The notes beneath the pieces were generated by a model. It was not told the origin of the DNA, did no database searches, and was given only the letters and a program-made list of their open reading frames with translations. Shown here piece by piece: positions 45,633-56,852 of a stretch of DNA of 64,000 bases; position 1 is the first letter of the stretch; every line of letters starts with the position of its first letter. The stretch comes from Nilaparvata lugens (lineage: Eukaryota; Arthropoda; Insecta; Hemiptera; Delphacidae): positions 29,987,936-30,051,935 of the forward strand of contig NC_052509.1 in assembly GCF_014356525.2 (NCBI RefSeq), written 5' to 3'. Both the position numbers and the translations under genes were made by a program.

Positions 45633-46984
45633 TTAGTTCTTCCATCAGCTCATGAATTTTAGACAGTTTTGCGTCTTCATGTTGGGCAATGCGGATTTTT
45701 TCTGGGGTCAAGGGAGCGGTGTGGTTACATGGTTTGATGTTTGGGGGGTATGGTATGATTTCCTGATATTTCATGGCAAAACACTTTTGAATAATATCTT
45801 GGCAGTATGTGGTGTCTATTTTTCGGGATAGGAAGTCAGCCGTCTGATTTTTCTTTCTGGGTAGATGTGTTAATCCTATGTCATATTCTTGAAGTACCAG
45901 CCAGGAACCATCTTGATAAACGGTTGTGGTGTAATTTAGCAGTTTTAAAAAAGGTTGAAGCTTTGTGATCTGTTTTAATGAATATTTTGTTGCCAAGTAA
46001 CAGGGTTCTGTATTTAGTGCACACTTCAACAATACTTAAAAGTTCCTTCTCAGCTACTGAATATCGGCGCTGTGCTGAATTGAGTGTTTTACTGAAGAAC
46101 ACTAACACTCCTTTCTCTCCCTGATCGTCCTTTTGAAAAATTACTGTGAATATTGCATAATAAGAGGTGTCAACATTTAAGAAGAAAGGTTTCTTCAGAT
46201 TAGGATGTTTCAACACAATGGAATTCGAGAATGCTTCTTTGAGATGTTGAAATTATGATTTCCTCCTTATCGGTCCATTTCCAAGGTTTAGTGGAGGATA
46301 ATATGTGACTGAGTTGAGCGGTGTAGTGAGACATTTGTTTATTAAAACGGCGGTAGAACTGTAAAAATCCAATTAATTTCTGTAGTTGTTTGCGGTTGGT
46401 TAGTGATGGGAAATGTCAGATAGCTTCTTGTTCATTTGGGTCCTGAGATATGCCGGTGGGTGTAATTATGTGGCCTAGGTATTTAACTTCATTTGCAAAG
46501 AATTCACACTTGGATAGTTTAAATTTTAGTCCACAGCTGATTAATCTGTTAAACACTGTATCAAGATGCTGACAATGTTCGAGGATATCCTGGGAGGCTA
46601 TCAATCCATCATCCATGTACAATGTACAATAGTCTCCAATATCTTCTCCTAATGCCTGCCTTAGACATCTGATGAATATAGCCATGGCACTACTTAACCC
46701 ATACGCTAAACGAGTGAACCGGTAATTACGCCCATTGAACAAGAATGATAAATAATCACGCGACTCGGGGGCCACTTGGACTTGCCAGTATCCTGCGCTC
46801 AAATCTACTGTTGAATATATCGTCTTACCATGAGAAGTTAGCATTACTTGTTAGATCTGGTCGAGTCCTTCTCGATCGTCATCCAGGATATGGTTCAAGG
46901 CACGGGCATCTAAGCATAGTCTCACAGTTCCATCTTTCTTTGTGACGCATACAGTTGGTAGGCTATAAGGTGCAGTTGATTCCT
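45625..46984 (-). pseudogene. pol: Gypsy RT and RNase H remnant
   Basis: It begins in RT (PTVCVTKKDGTVRLCLDARAL near 46950-46890), with one TAG near 46855. Then come STVDLSAGYWQVQ, LYMDDG (catalytic YMDD near 46620) and YLGHIITPTGIS. RNase H follows (LNVDTSYYAIF, SVAEKELLSIVEVC, IKTDHKA) after a frameshift near 46250. Another shift near 45900 leads to the linker frame (LTHLPRKKNQTADFLSRK). Confidence 0.9.
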
Positions 46985-47690
46985 CTATACAAATCTTCCC
47001 TCAATGTGATATCTAAGAGGTACTAAGGCTTCAATCCTACTCTTCCACTGAGTATTGCTAAGGGGTTTCACTGTTAGAGTGGATATCTGTTTCATCAAAA
47101 TACTCCACCTGTCAGTTGAACTAGAGAAAAATTTAAAGATTTCTTGAATTGTACTAAAACAATCAACTGCAATGGGGCAAGAGAGAGCAGCATCATTAAC
47201 CACTAGATTCATAGAATGGTTACCACATGGCACGAAAAATGCCCTGGGACTCAAATCAAGTACTCTTTTCTGGACTCCAGCATGCTTTCCTCTCATGTTG
47301 GAGCCATTATTCCTGGCCCCTCATGTTTTTATCGGATGTTCTGTCTTGCTAACTCACTGAGTAACACTTTTGTGAGACCTTCACCTGTAGTATCTCCGAT
47401 AGGCAGAAAGCCTAAAAAATTTTCTTTTATTGACACTTCCTCATTCTTAACACATGTAACGAATCTCAACACCATTGTTATTTGTTCTGTATGGCTAATA
47501 TCAGGTGTACAGTCTTGTATTATAGCATAATATGTTGCTTGTTTTAGTTCACTTATGATTCGGTCTTGGATCTTGGTGTACGAGAGATAAATAACCACAT
47601 TTTGTATTTATTTGCTCAAATAGTGAACATGTGTCTCTTCGGAAGTAACTCTTCTGACATGTTCAGTCATGACAATATCAAATTTGGAAA
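46985..47690 (-). pseudogene. hAT-type transposase-derived fragment (ZMYM1-like)
   Basis: Minus frames (47690-47330 and 47296-46985) encode a continuous block of the ZMYM1/TTF-type hAT family. Seen are HVRRVTSEETHVHYLS, a DCTPDISHTEQ motif with the first acidic residue, LPIGDTTGEGLTKVLL, NNGSNMRGKHAGVQKRVLDL, FVPCGNHSMNLVVNDAA and FSSSTDRWSIL. One stop near 47610 and a frameshift near 47325 break it. The N-terminal fingers and C-terminal dimerisation domain are missing: the right side is cut by the LINE tail at about 47695 and the left by gypsy. Confidence 0.87.
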
Positions 47691-47694
47691 TATT

Positions 47695-50073
47695 CAATTC
47701 AATTCAATTCAATTTATTTTTTCCTTCTGAATACAATTCAAAGCAGTTACATAGAATCTTGAGCAATGAAGTTTATACAATTCAAGAAACGATAAAATAT
47801 ACTTACTAAAAACAAACAACAAAATATAGAACTATACTAAACAATAAATCTCTTGAGCTATCACAATTTTATTCTTGTATAAAATTCTTGTATCAGATAG
47901 GAAAGAGCTTACATAGGCAACAAAGGCCTGTGCATAAGCTCGAGTTATCATAACAATATGCGTTATATCTATAATTATAAAGAGAGATCTCAATTTTCAC
48001 AAGAGATCTAAACTACATTAAAATAATTTTCAATGATGAATCTATAATCCCCATGCATTAAGAAGGGATAAAAAAAAGAGGAAAACTAAATTATAAATAA
48101 TTAAAAATTTATAAATAAAAGATAATGAAAACCAAGGAATAGCGAGGAAGGCTACAATTTAAATAACAAATTCAAGTCAGGAAAATCAGAACAGACAAGC
48201 ATGACATAACAGAAATAAATCTCACTGAAGGCGCCCAAAATGAATCAAACACGCGCACCCCCAGTAACAATGAGTGAGACGGCATTATCCTCACTGATAT
48301 CAAACAGCCAGTTCTTCAAGTGCCACTTGAACGCAGAGTTAGAAACTACATCCAACAATCTATTCTGGTTGGAACGGAGAAGGAAATTTCGGAATAAAAT
48401 ATGAGAAATGTAAAAACATTTGTCATTGAAAAGGATCTTGTTTGTTGTATTGTGTTTATACCTACTGCTGATGCATATCTTGTATTATATGAATGTTCTG
48501 TAGGAGTAAATATTGAATGGGAATTATTATAGATGTAGATCAACAGATCTTTTATGGAAAGTTTTCCCAGTGACAAAACTCTGGACTCACTAAAAAGCAA
48601 CGCAGAGGAATATCTTCTATTCTTTTTTAAACCTGCCTTAAGAATTGATTTCTGAACAGTCTCCAATCTGCTAATGTGCACCTGGTAGGCAGCAACCCAG
48701 GCCAGTATACCATATGATAGCAATGACTGGACGAAGGCATGATACATCTGTCTAATTTCCCTAGCATTTAAAACATCACTGAGACACCTGAATGCATATA
48801 TATATTTTCTCAATTTAGACAATAAGAAGTTGGTATGTTCTGCCCATCTCACTCTCGAATCAAACACCACCCCCAGATACTTATAAGAAGAAACTCTCTG
48901 TATCACTTCACAAGAACAAGCATTCCTCTCATCAACTCCACATTCGTGAATTTTCAATGGATGTAAATTGGAATCTGAGTTATTACTTAGACTAATGGGC
49001 ATAAACTTTGTTTTTGCAATATTAAGAGAGAGGGTATTCTGATCCAACCATTTCTTGATAGATCTTAGGTCAGACTCAGCTCTATCACGAGCCTCCTCCC
49101 AAGTTCTCCCTTCAACAAAAATTAAGGTGTCATCTGCAAAAAGAAATAGCCTCCCATGTAAATTTAATCTGGAAATGTTATTAATATATATGAGAAATAG
49201 TAATGGCCCGAGAGTGCTTCCCTGTACCACCCCAAAGTCGACAGGAAGCTCATTACCACTTACTCCATTAATTGAAACACACCGCCTCCTTCCAGATAAA
49301 TAACTAATAAACCATGCAAGCGCATTCCCAGTGATACACAAAGCTGACAATTTTCTGATAAGGTTCCTCCGATCAATACTATCAAAAGCTTTTTTGAGGT
49401 CAAGAAAGATTAAGATTGGATGCATATTATTAGATAGAGAAAAATGAAGCTGCTTGTTTACATCAAACAATATATCCGAAACATTTTTGTCACGTCTAAA
49501 ACCGTATTGGCATTCTGCCAGAATGCCGTTAGTTGCAAGATAACTAACAAGTTGTTCTTTTACAATTCTTTCAAGAACCTTCGAAAAAACACTTAAAAGA
49601 GAAATAGGCCGAAAGTTGTTTTTGTCAGTGAAAATACCAGACTTATGCAAGGGAAACACTTTGGCAATTTTAAAAATATCAGGAAAAACTCAAGTCTCCA
49701 AACTAAGATTAATAAGATGAAGAAATGGTTTAATAAAAATAAATAGGTTTTCTTTCAATAAGGAGGCCGAAAAACCATCAATACCCGTGGCAGACCCGCC
49801 TCGCAAGGCATTGACGTGCCCAATAACTTCAAGTTCTGACACCGTGTGGAGGGTGAACCTAGTGTCCAACCCAAAGTCCCAGTCATCAACCAACAAAGCA
49901 CCGCCCGAGTCAATTGAGCCGGCCAAATTCTGTCCGACAAACGAAAAAAAATAATTGAAATTGTCTGCTACATCTCTGCAAACAGTAGGAGTTATAGTAG
50001 TTACAGAAGGTAAAAATTTATTAATGGGAAAATTTTGTTTAACATTATTCCTGCCTGCCAGTTCGTTAATAGT
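47695..50073 (-). mobile_element. CR1-like LINE, 3' part (split by gypsy; continues at 61806)
   Basis: 3' half of the element that starts beyond the right window edge: RT, C-terminal domain, 3' UTR, and a tail of (ATTGA)n at 47719-47695 inserted in the hAT fragment. The other half lies at 61806-64000. Confidence 0.93.
48245..50073 (-). pseudogene. LINE ORF2, RT half
   Basis: The frame is open from the gypsy border (50073) and has one TGA at 49692-49690. It continues with NFRPISLLSVFSKVLERI, LDLKKAFDSIDR, GVVQGSTLGPLLF (GVVQ in place of GVPQ) and catalytic LFADDTLIF near 49140. The thumb is YKYLGVVFDSRVRW. A frameshift near 48425 moves into a frame whose C-terminus (ending WHLKNWLF...) stops at 48247-48245. 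Two small lesions only, so the copy died recently, mainly through the gypsy insertion. Confidence 0.93.
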
Positions 50074-52358
50074 TGTGAAGTTGTCAATTGTAAATCCTTC
50101 ACAGATAATACGATGTTTCTGATATTTATAAGAGCAGTCTCTAAATTCCCTCTTTTGCGAATAAATTCACAAAAAATTAAGGCCGTCCGGCTCGCAAAAT
50201 TACTGGGTTCAAACCTCAGCTCTAGCTCAGTGGTAGAAACATGAATTTTATAAATACAAATAATCACCATAAGGTTCAGTGACTGGTGATTGGTAATTCT
50301 TACCGCTGCTTCTATGGAGTTCTTGAAGAATACCAATACGGAAAATAAAAGAATATTTGATGACTGATTATCAGTAACCATGTACCACTAGAGAATAATA
50401 AGGACCAACTATAGTTGTTTCTAGTTGATTCTTAAAACGCTCGTCGTGAATACAAGTATTCACCAATATACCCTTCCAAAATTCCTTAGAACTTACAACG
50501 CCAGTTCTGGAAGCTCTCTGGATCCTTATATGATATAACTGGAACCTTATTAATATAATTTCTTAATATACTTATTCTGGTATATGAGATGAATATCATC
50601 AAAGGATGATAAATATTGAGTGCTCTGAATAAGATTAATATCACTTGATTCAATAATTTTAAGTGCTGCTAAATATTTGTTGATATTAAAACAGCTCAAA
50701 CTGTATGTCACGAGATGAACTAGGATAAAATAAATTTCTACGATTTGTATGCTGACTAAAAACACAAAATATATTCCCATAAAAAAGATATGCATAAAAT
50801 ATTCGATATATCTATAATTCACTTAAATAATCTATTTCTAAAATCTGAATAATTATCACAGGCTTTACTAATATTCACAATAGTGAGTTTCAAATTCATA
50901 AATATATTATATTAATACTGGTACTTATACTTCCAATCAATATAAAATTCTGCAAATAAAAACCTGTTCGGTCTATAGGTTTGATATGATGTACTTTGTT
51001 CAATTGACAAAATTGTAATTAATAAATTAATATTCAAACATGAGATCTCAGGGATTTATATGAATTCGGGCTGTGCATGGAAGTAAGCTTCCTACATATA
51101 TTAAATAAATTCATAAATGTTCTTATGGACTATGTGATATTGTTCAACACGTGGTGACTTTTTATTTTAATTCAAATTAATTGGAATAGCGCTTTTTTAT
51201 TAATTAATTACCCCCACTGGACGTAGAAAAAACGAGCTCGTTGAATTATCACTCACTGAATTGAAGTTCTAGACGTTCTCGTGGATTGAATTAATTATTT
51301 CCAATAATTAATTAGGTAGGCTCCTTTTCGTCACTGCTGGGCTAACGCGTGATCCAGATTTTTATAAGTTTCTTTCGAATTAAAGCTATTTTTATGGGAA
51401 TCTTTACAAATTACGAACTCCTTGACAGCACTGAGTTCACAGATAATTAACATTCAACACAAATACATTACATTTAAAAAAGGGTTTGGCTTAATAGTTC
51501 ATTAAAATTTTTAAAAGGAAGAAGAAAAAACCCTAAACTCCATGTGCATCCTCTCCGGTCGGGATCTTAAGCCAGAAGAAGGAGGTTTTTAGAAAAATTT
51601 GTCTCTTCCATGAATAATTCTGTAAGCTACTCTCTGATTGGCCTTCAATTAATAGACTCAATACAATTGGTTGCCTTGGGAATCAGGGCTTCCTCGGCTT
51701 TATAATAGAAAAAATTAAATAAAAAAGAATTCTTATACAAATGTATGGAGTGTTTATCTTGAATTGATTTCATAAATAAATCCTAACATGCGATGTTACT
51801 ACATTCAGTCTCTATATGAGTTTTATATACTCTTGATTTATCATGCTTTTTTAGATTATAATAAATATTTATACAAAAATAATGGGTGTTCGTATTTCTA
51901 CACATCGACTTCCTTTAGTATACATAATATATCCTTTATGAGTAAATTTTATATAATTCAACCGGTCATATGGGTTGATCGAATAATCAGCTGGTTTGCT
52001 CAATATTGATTCTAATAATTATCGATTTATCCAAGATCGACTAATTCTTTTCAAAATGTAAACAAGTAACTCTAACCTCAATGTACATGCATTTTATTTT
52101 TTTTATAATCCGCCAATAATAAGTAAGCCGCTTTATAACTTTTTGACCTTACCAATGGGTTCTTATAATTATTAAATCACAATTATACATGTTTTCTTAT
52201 CATTTGTTGATAATGCTATTACTCCTAATCGCTAATAATACTTGATTTGAGTTGATTTATCCTTTGACTAGGTCTAACCTTCTTTCCAATTTTATAGTTC
52301 TATTATATTTCATTAGTTCATTTTAAAATATTTGGTGGTATTAATTTACCACGTGACA
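50074..52358 (-). repeat. 3' LTR, 2285 bp
   Basis: Starts TGTGAAGTTGT and ends CACGTGACA on the plus strand. Very long for an arthropod gypsy LTR. ORFs in it are AT-rich and not supported. It contains a B-box-like word (GGTTCAAACCT) and an A-box-like word (TAGCTCAGTGG) near 50210-50230, in reversed order. Confidence 0.96.
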
Positions 52359-52376
52359 CAATACGCCCTCTGATTT
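52359..52376 (-). other. Polypurine-tract region of gypsy (weak)
   Basis: Immediately upstream of the 3' LTR on the minus strand is AATCAGAGGGCGTATTG. The purine run is short and followed by TATTG, so it is an atypical plus-strand primer site. Position is certain from the LTR border; function is inferred. Confidence 0.45.
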
Positions 52377-53030
52377 CTGATTTAAAACGATAATTCGAGA
52401 ATATAATATAAATTTTATGATCCAGTTGGTTTTGGATCAGAAATCATACATGTTACAAAGTCTGTTAATAAATCTACTGAGAATTCTACCTCCTAACAAT
52501 TCAACAACATATACACAATAAATAAATTCAATTCGAATACATACGCCTTACATTGGCCAATCTCCTTCTACACACAATACACAAATAAAACTATCTCCTC
52601 CTCCATACACAATATAAATCTTTTTTCTAATCCACGCTCCGCCCTCAGGCCAGAAGCACATTTGAACGTTGGTGCAAAATCATTGCCAACCTAACAAACT
52701 GGTAATTCTCCGACTTGCAGAATATAATATATATATATATTTTTTTTCCCTCAACATAGAACAGTGACTTGTACATTTTCATTTCATTCTCTTGCAGAAT
52801 TTGGGCTTTCCTTCATATAATGGATATTTTTAAGGATAATCTTTGGTAGGTTTTATCAACAAGAACTTCTTATTCATCTAATACATTGATACTTTGGTTT
52901 AATGCTTTTGGTGGTAACTATGCGGTTTGATCATTTGGCGGATAATTTTAGTGATTTTCTTAATTAGTTTATACATAAATAATAATAATATAATATTTTT
53001 ATAATATCTCTACATGCAATTCACATTTAT
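52377..53030. other. Gypsy 3' internal region without sense ORF
   Basis: Env would be expected here in errantivirus-type elements, but no sense frame above 60 codons exists. It contains a TA repeat at 52727-52742 and AT-rich sequence, leading to the antisense small ORF at 53031. Confidence 0.6.
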
Positions 53031-53311
53031 ATGACACTTGATCTTCTTATTCGGGGTATCAGCTTGGATGATTTAATAGGCATTGACTACTCTGGTTTTC
53101 GTAGTGGACAGCTGGTTTACATTGGCTTCGGTGCATCACTTGTCGCCATCTTGATGTCTCTTCCTGCTATACAACGGTAAGTTGGCTTTTAACATTAGAA
53201 GTTATTTATTCTCTTGCTTCATTAGTGACGATGATATTAAAGGGTGGTTTCTAAATTTTTTATTTCTTTTTTTTCAGGTGTTGTTATTCGAAGTGGATAC
53301 TCGTCTGCTAA
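53031..53311 (+). CDS. Candidate antisense two-exon small ORF within gypsy
   Basis: On the strand opposite gag-pol, ATG at 53031 opens 48 codons plus two bases to a GTAAGT donor at 53177-53182. The intron-like stretch 53177-53277 (101 nt) has TTCTAAAT and a T-rich tract ending in TTTTCAG. Exon 2 adds ten codons after the split codon and stops at TAA 53309-53311, giving 59 residues. Without splicing the frame stops at TAA 53178-53180, one codon after the donor. Residues about 28-47 are hydrophobic, enough for one membrane segment. The diverged gypsy copy (14968-15303) keeps the ATG and both splice sites at nearly the same spacing. Product unknown; transcription is inference. Confidence 0.4.
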
Positions 53312-53397
53312 TTAAGTTTATTGTTGGCGTTCGTCTGGTACGTATATCTTGTCAGGTAGGCCAATGACGTTTAATCAAAATATTATTGTTTATATCC

Positions 53398-56300
53398 TTA
53401 TCGCTTAGTGTCTCGATAATACGGTTTGAGATTAGAAATATTTTCCCACCAAGTTAAATTTGGTTTGCTTTCTTCATACAACTGAACTGTATTACGTTCA
53501 GTTACGGCTGCAATTTTGTATGGTCCAGTATAAATATGAAAGAATTTTCTGGTAGTTTTTTCAAGCGCATTGGATAACCTATGGCTTTTTAAAAGTATTT
53601 CATCTCCGACACTGTATTTAAACTGTTTGGATTTATTATCATGATAATGTTTTCGTGAGGTCGCTGACCTTTCTAATCTCTGTTGTACAATGTGACAGAT
53701 GTCTAGGTTAGGATGAGTTAAAGCATTCGACGGTGGGAAATCTATTAACTTTTCAATAAACATTTTATTTCTTTCTCCGAAAATAACCTCTACTGGTGTA
53801 TACCCTGTATTCTCATTGATACAATTGTTGAAACATTCTTCTAGGAATGGTAGATATCTAACCCAACTTTGATGTTTTTCAGCGCAGTACGCCCTCATGA
53901 ATCGTGAGATTTCTGCCATGCGGCGCTCCACGGGGTTCGAGCTAGGAGAATATGTGGAAGTTCGAGATATTTTTATATCAGCCAGGTCAAGTATTCTTTT
54001 CCATGGTTTGCTACAAAAATATGATGCATTATCTGATAGAATGCGCTTAGGTTTTCCTACTTGCGGAGTCCACTTATTCACTATGCAATTTGCTAGGACT
54101 TCTCCTGTTAGCTTACCGATGGGAAAGAACATGGTGTATTTAGAGAATGTGCATGTTAATACGAATATATATTTCTTCCCATGTTGTGCTAGGGGTAGAG
54201 GACCATAAATGTCGGCTGATACTAACTCCAATGGGGCGGTCGGCAATATAGGTATCATTGCTCCCCTGACTTGATATTTTAAATGTTTTGTTTTCTGACA
54301 TAGGTCGCATGCTCTTAACACTTTGACTACCTTTTTGTGCATACCTTTCAGATAACAGGCTTCTTTTAGTGTACATATCGTTTTTCTTACTCCAAAGTGG
54401 CCAATTCTCTCATGCGTTTCCTTAATCACTTCTTCCGCTATTTCCTTAGGTATTATGATTCTCCAGTTATAACCTTGTGGTGTGGTGCGGTGAAATAGGA
54501 ATCCACGGTATCGCGTGTACTGTCGCAGGTAGTGGGGCGGTTCAGATGGTCCTTCCTCCAGTATTTCTAAAATTTGGGATAGCTTGGGGTCTTCTTTTTG
54601 CGCATTCTGAATCCTTCTGGGTGTTAGTGTATTCTTGTAGACTTGAGGTTTGATATTTTCGGGATATGGTATGCTTTCGTCCATTTCCATTGCATAGCAT
54701 TTCAGGTTTGTGTCGTTACAGTATGTGGCATCTAATTCTCGGGATAGAAAATCGGCTGTTTGATTTTGCTTTCCTGGTAAGTGTGTGAGATCGAGGTCAA
54801 ACTCTTGAAGAGCGAGAAACCATCGTGACAGTCTGTTGTGGTTTAATTTAGCTGTTTTAAAAAATGTGAGGGCTTTATGGTCGGTATTGATATAAATTTT
54901 ATTTCCCAACAGTAGCGTGCGGTATTTTTTACAGACTTCTACTATACTTAATAACTCTTTTTCTGTAATCGAATAGCGTCTTTGTGCTGGATTTAGTGTT
55001 TTACTGAAAAAAGCTAGTACTCCTTTGTCTCCTTCGGCACTTTTCTGAAATATTTCTGCTCCTATGGCGTAATCTGAGGCGTCTACGTTTATGTAAAATG
55101 GCTGGCTCATATCGGGATGACTTAGTACAACTATTTCAAGGAAAGCTTCTTTTAATTCTCGAAATATCTTCTCTTCTGCTTCTGTCCACTTCCATGCTTT
55201 GTTGGTAGATAGTACGTGACTTAATTGGGCAGTGTAGTGTGACATACGGCTGTTGAAACGTCTATAGAATTGAAGAAATCCAATGAATTTCTGTAGTTGC
55301 TTTCGGTTGGTTGGTGAAGGGAATTTTCTGATGGCTTCTAATTTACTGCTATCTTGGGAGATGCCGTCCGGGGTGATGATATGTCCCAAATATTTGACTT
55401 GTTGTGCAAAAAATTCGCATTTTGATAATTTCAATTTGAGTCCACATCTGATGAGGCGACGAAATACTATATCTAGGTGTTGACAATGGTCCTGAATATC
55501 TGTTGAAGAAATAATTCCATCATCCACGTAGAGTGTACAGAAATCCGTGACATCTTCTCCTACGGCTTGACGAAGGCAACGAATAAATATGGCCATGGCG
55601 TTCCTCAATCCAAAAGCTAGACGAGTGAAGCGGTAATTTCTTCCGTTGAATAAGAATGATAGATAATCTCTTGATTCTGCTGCTATCTGGATCTGCCAAT
55701 AACCGGCGCTTAGGTCAACTGTAGAGTATACATTCTTCCCACTAAAGGTTTGAAGTACTTGTTCTATCTGGTCTGGGCTCTCACGGTCATCTTCCAAAAT
55801 GCTGTTAAGCGCTCGCGCGTCCAGACATAATCTCACGGTACCGTCTTTCTTAGCAACACAAACAATTGGTAAGCTATATTGAGAGCTTGATGGTTCAATA
55901 ATCCCCAATTCTAACATTCTGTCTATCTCTGCTATAGCTGCCGGGCGGTATGTAAATGGTATTGGATAAGATTTTCGGTAATAGGCTTCATGAGGTTTGA
56001 CTTTGAGTCGGCATTCAAAATCTTTAGCTAGTCCTGGCTGTTCTGAGAAGACATCTCTATTTTCAATGAAAACCTTCGCGACACTGTTTTTTGTATCTAA
56101 ATCCCATTCAGCATAACAGTTTATCCTATCCAATAATTTTTCAAACATTTCTTCAGAGGAAACCTCTTTATCCATCACGCCGTCATCCGTCGTCGTTAAA
56201 CTCAACACTTCAAAATGCTCCATGGTTTCTTCCATTTCATGAATACCCCAAGTCCTAGGAACGCCTTCCATGTGATATGCAAATTGTACTATCCGATTTT

Positions 56301-56844
56301 CTCCAGGATGTCTTTTTAAACTGAGAGGTGTAATAATTTCGGTGGTGGTGGTTTCAGGGCTTGCATGGAATTTCAATGTACGGAAATTCAAACAGGTTCG
56401 GAAATACTGTAAGAAATCAGCGCCTATTATCATTGATGGACCTTTGACTGGCAACACCAGGAAAGTATATTCAAAAATAATTCCTTCTATTTCCACTTCT
56501 AAGAGACATTGAGTGGTTACTCTTATTCTTCTGCCAGGATTAATACCGGAAATGTATACATTGGTAAGGGGTAGTGTAGCTATTGCATGTTTTTCTTTGA
56601 TGTTTAAAAACATATCCTCTTGCAATAAACAGCATTGCGAGCCACTGTCAATCAGGGCTTGTAGTTTAGTCCCATACAATTTGCATTCAATATAAGTTTG
56701 TAGCTGGCCGTCTGATGTCACATCGGTATCGTCAGGGTTTTCTAAGAGTGTTTCACACTGATCGTCCCGGAAAGTGGTGTCTATGTGGAGAGGTTGGGCA
56801 TGTTCCTCTAATTTGGTAGATGAATTTCCTTTGCTTTGGGGGTA
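53398..56844 (-). CDS. pol: Gypsy Pol polyprotein (protease, RT, RNase H, integrase)
   Basis: The frame is open from 56844 (after a TGA at 56847-56845) to 53398, about 1150 codons. Numbering from 56721: protease LIDSGSQCC near residue 25, RT with YVDD near 398, RNase H NVDASDY near 544 and TDHKA. Integrase zinc module HERIGHFG...CDLCQ is near 767-805. The DDE core (SADIYGP near 835, SDNASYF near 896, NPVERR about 35 residues later) and a C-terminal GPY/F module (IYTGPYKI) follow. All catalytic residues are seen. There is no ATG ahead of the protease motif, and the frame does not overlap gag, so its start of translation is unclear. No chromodomain was seen. Confidence 0.96.
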   Translation of the reverse strand, partial: YPQSKGNSSTKLEEHAQPLHIDTTFRDDQCETLLENPDDTDVTSDGQLQTYIECKLYGTKLQALIDSGSQCCLLQEDMFLNIKEKHAIATLPLTNVYISGINPGRRIRVTTQCLLEVEIEGIIFEYTFLVLPVKGPSMIIGADFLQYFRTCLNFRTLKFHASPETTTTEIITPLSLKRHPGENRIVQFAYHMEGVPRTWGIHEMEETMEHFEVLSLTTTDDGVMDKEVSSEEMFEKLLDRINCYAEWDLDTKNSVAKVFIENRDVFSEQPGLAKDFECRLKVKPHEAYYRKSYPIPFTYRPAAIAEIDRMLELGIIEPSSSQYSLPIVCVAKKDGTVRLCLDARALNSILEDDRESPDQIEQVLQTFSGKNVYSTVDLSAGYWQIQIAAESRDYLSFLFNGRNYRFTRLAFGLRNAMAIFIRCLRQAVGEDVTDFCTLYVDDGIISSTDIQDHCQHLDIVFRRLIRCGLKLKLSKCEFFAQQVKYLGHIITPDGISQDSSKLEAIRKFPSPTNRKQLQKFIGFLQFYRRFNSRMSHYTAQLSHVLSTNKAWKWTEAEEKIFRELKEAFLEIVVLSHPDMSQPFYINVDASDYAIGAEIFQKSAEGDKGVLAFFSKTLNPAQRRYSITEKELLSIVEVCKKYRTLLLGNKIYINTDHKALTFFKTAKLNHNRLSRWFLALQEFDLDLTHLPGKQNQTADFLSRELDATYCNDTNLKCYAMEMDESIPYPENIKPQVYKNTLTPRRIQNAQKEDPKLSQILEILEEGPSEPPHYLRQYTRYRGFLFHRTTPQGYNWRIIIPKEIAEEVIKETHERIGHFGVRKTICTLKEACYLKGMHKKVVKVLRACDLCQKTKHLKYQVRGAMIPILPTAPLELVSADIYGPLPLAQHGKKYIFVLTCTFSKYTMFFPIGKLTGEVLANCIVNKWTPQVGKPKRILSDNASYFCSKPWKRILDLADIKISRTSTYSPSSNPVERRMAEISRFMRAYCAEKHQSWVRYLPFLEECFNNCINENTGYTPVEVIFGERNKMFIEKLIDFPPSNALTHPNLDICHIVQQRLERSATSRKHYHDNKSKQFKYSVGDEILLKSHRLSNALEKTTRKFFHIYTGPYKIAAVTERNTVQLYEESKPNLTWWENISNLKPYYRDTKR

Positions 56845-56852
56845 TCATATAG

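Larger units (their letters stand above)
44240..46984 (-). mobile_element. Decayed gypsy pol fragment (second, older family)
   Basis: The minus-strand order matches gypsy pol: RT (46980-46410), RNase H (46216-45800), zinc-binding and catalytic integrase (45407-44735) and GPF/Y module (about 44400-44370). Protein identity to the intact element at 50-62 kb is clearly lower than between copies of one family. No LTRs or gag. It is fused on the right to the hAT fragment at about 46985 without intervening DNA. Confidence 0.88.

Noticed and set aside
50175..50245. A permuted tRNA gene
   Set aside because: Only three bases separate the T-arm-like stem from the start of the D-arm-like word, leaving no acceptor stem, and the D stem does not pair.
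50001..50381. 126-codon minus ORF at the left LTR border, and its counterpart at 59370-59825
   Set aside because: The start is shared because both are LTR sequence; the ends differ with the flanks. AT-rich with no domain.
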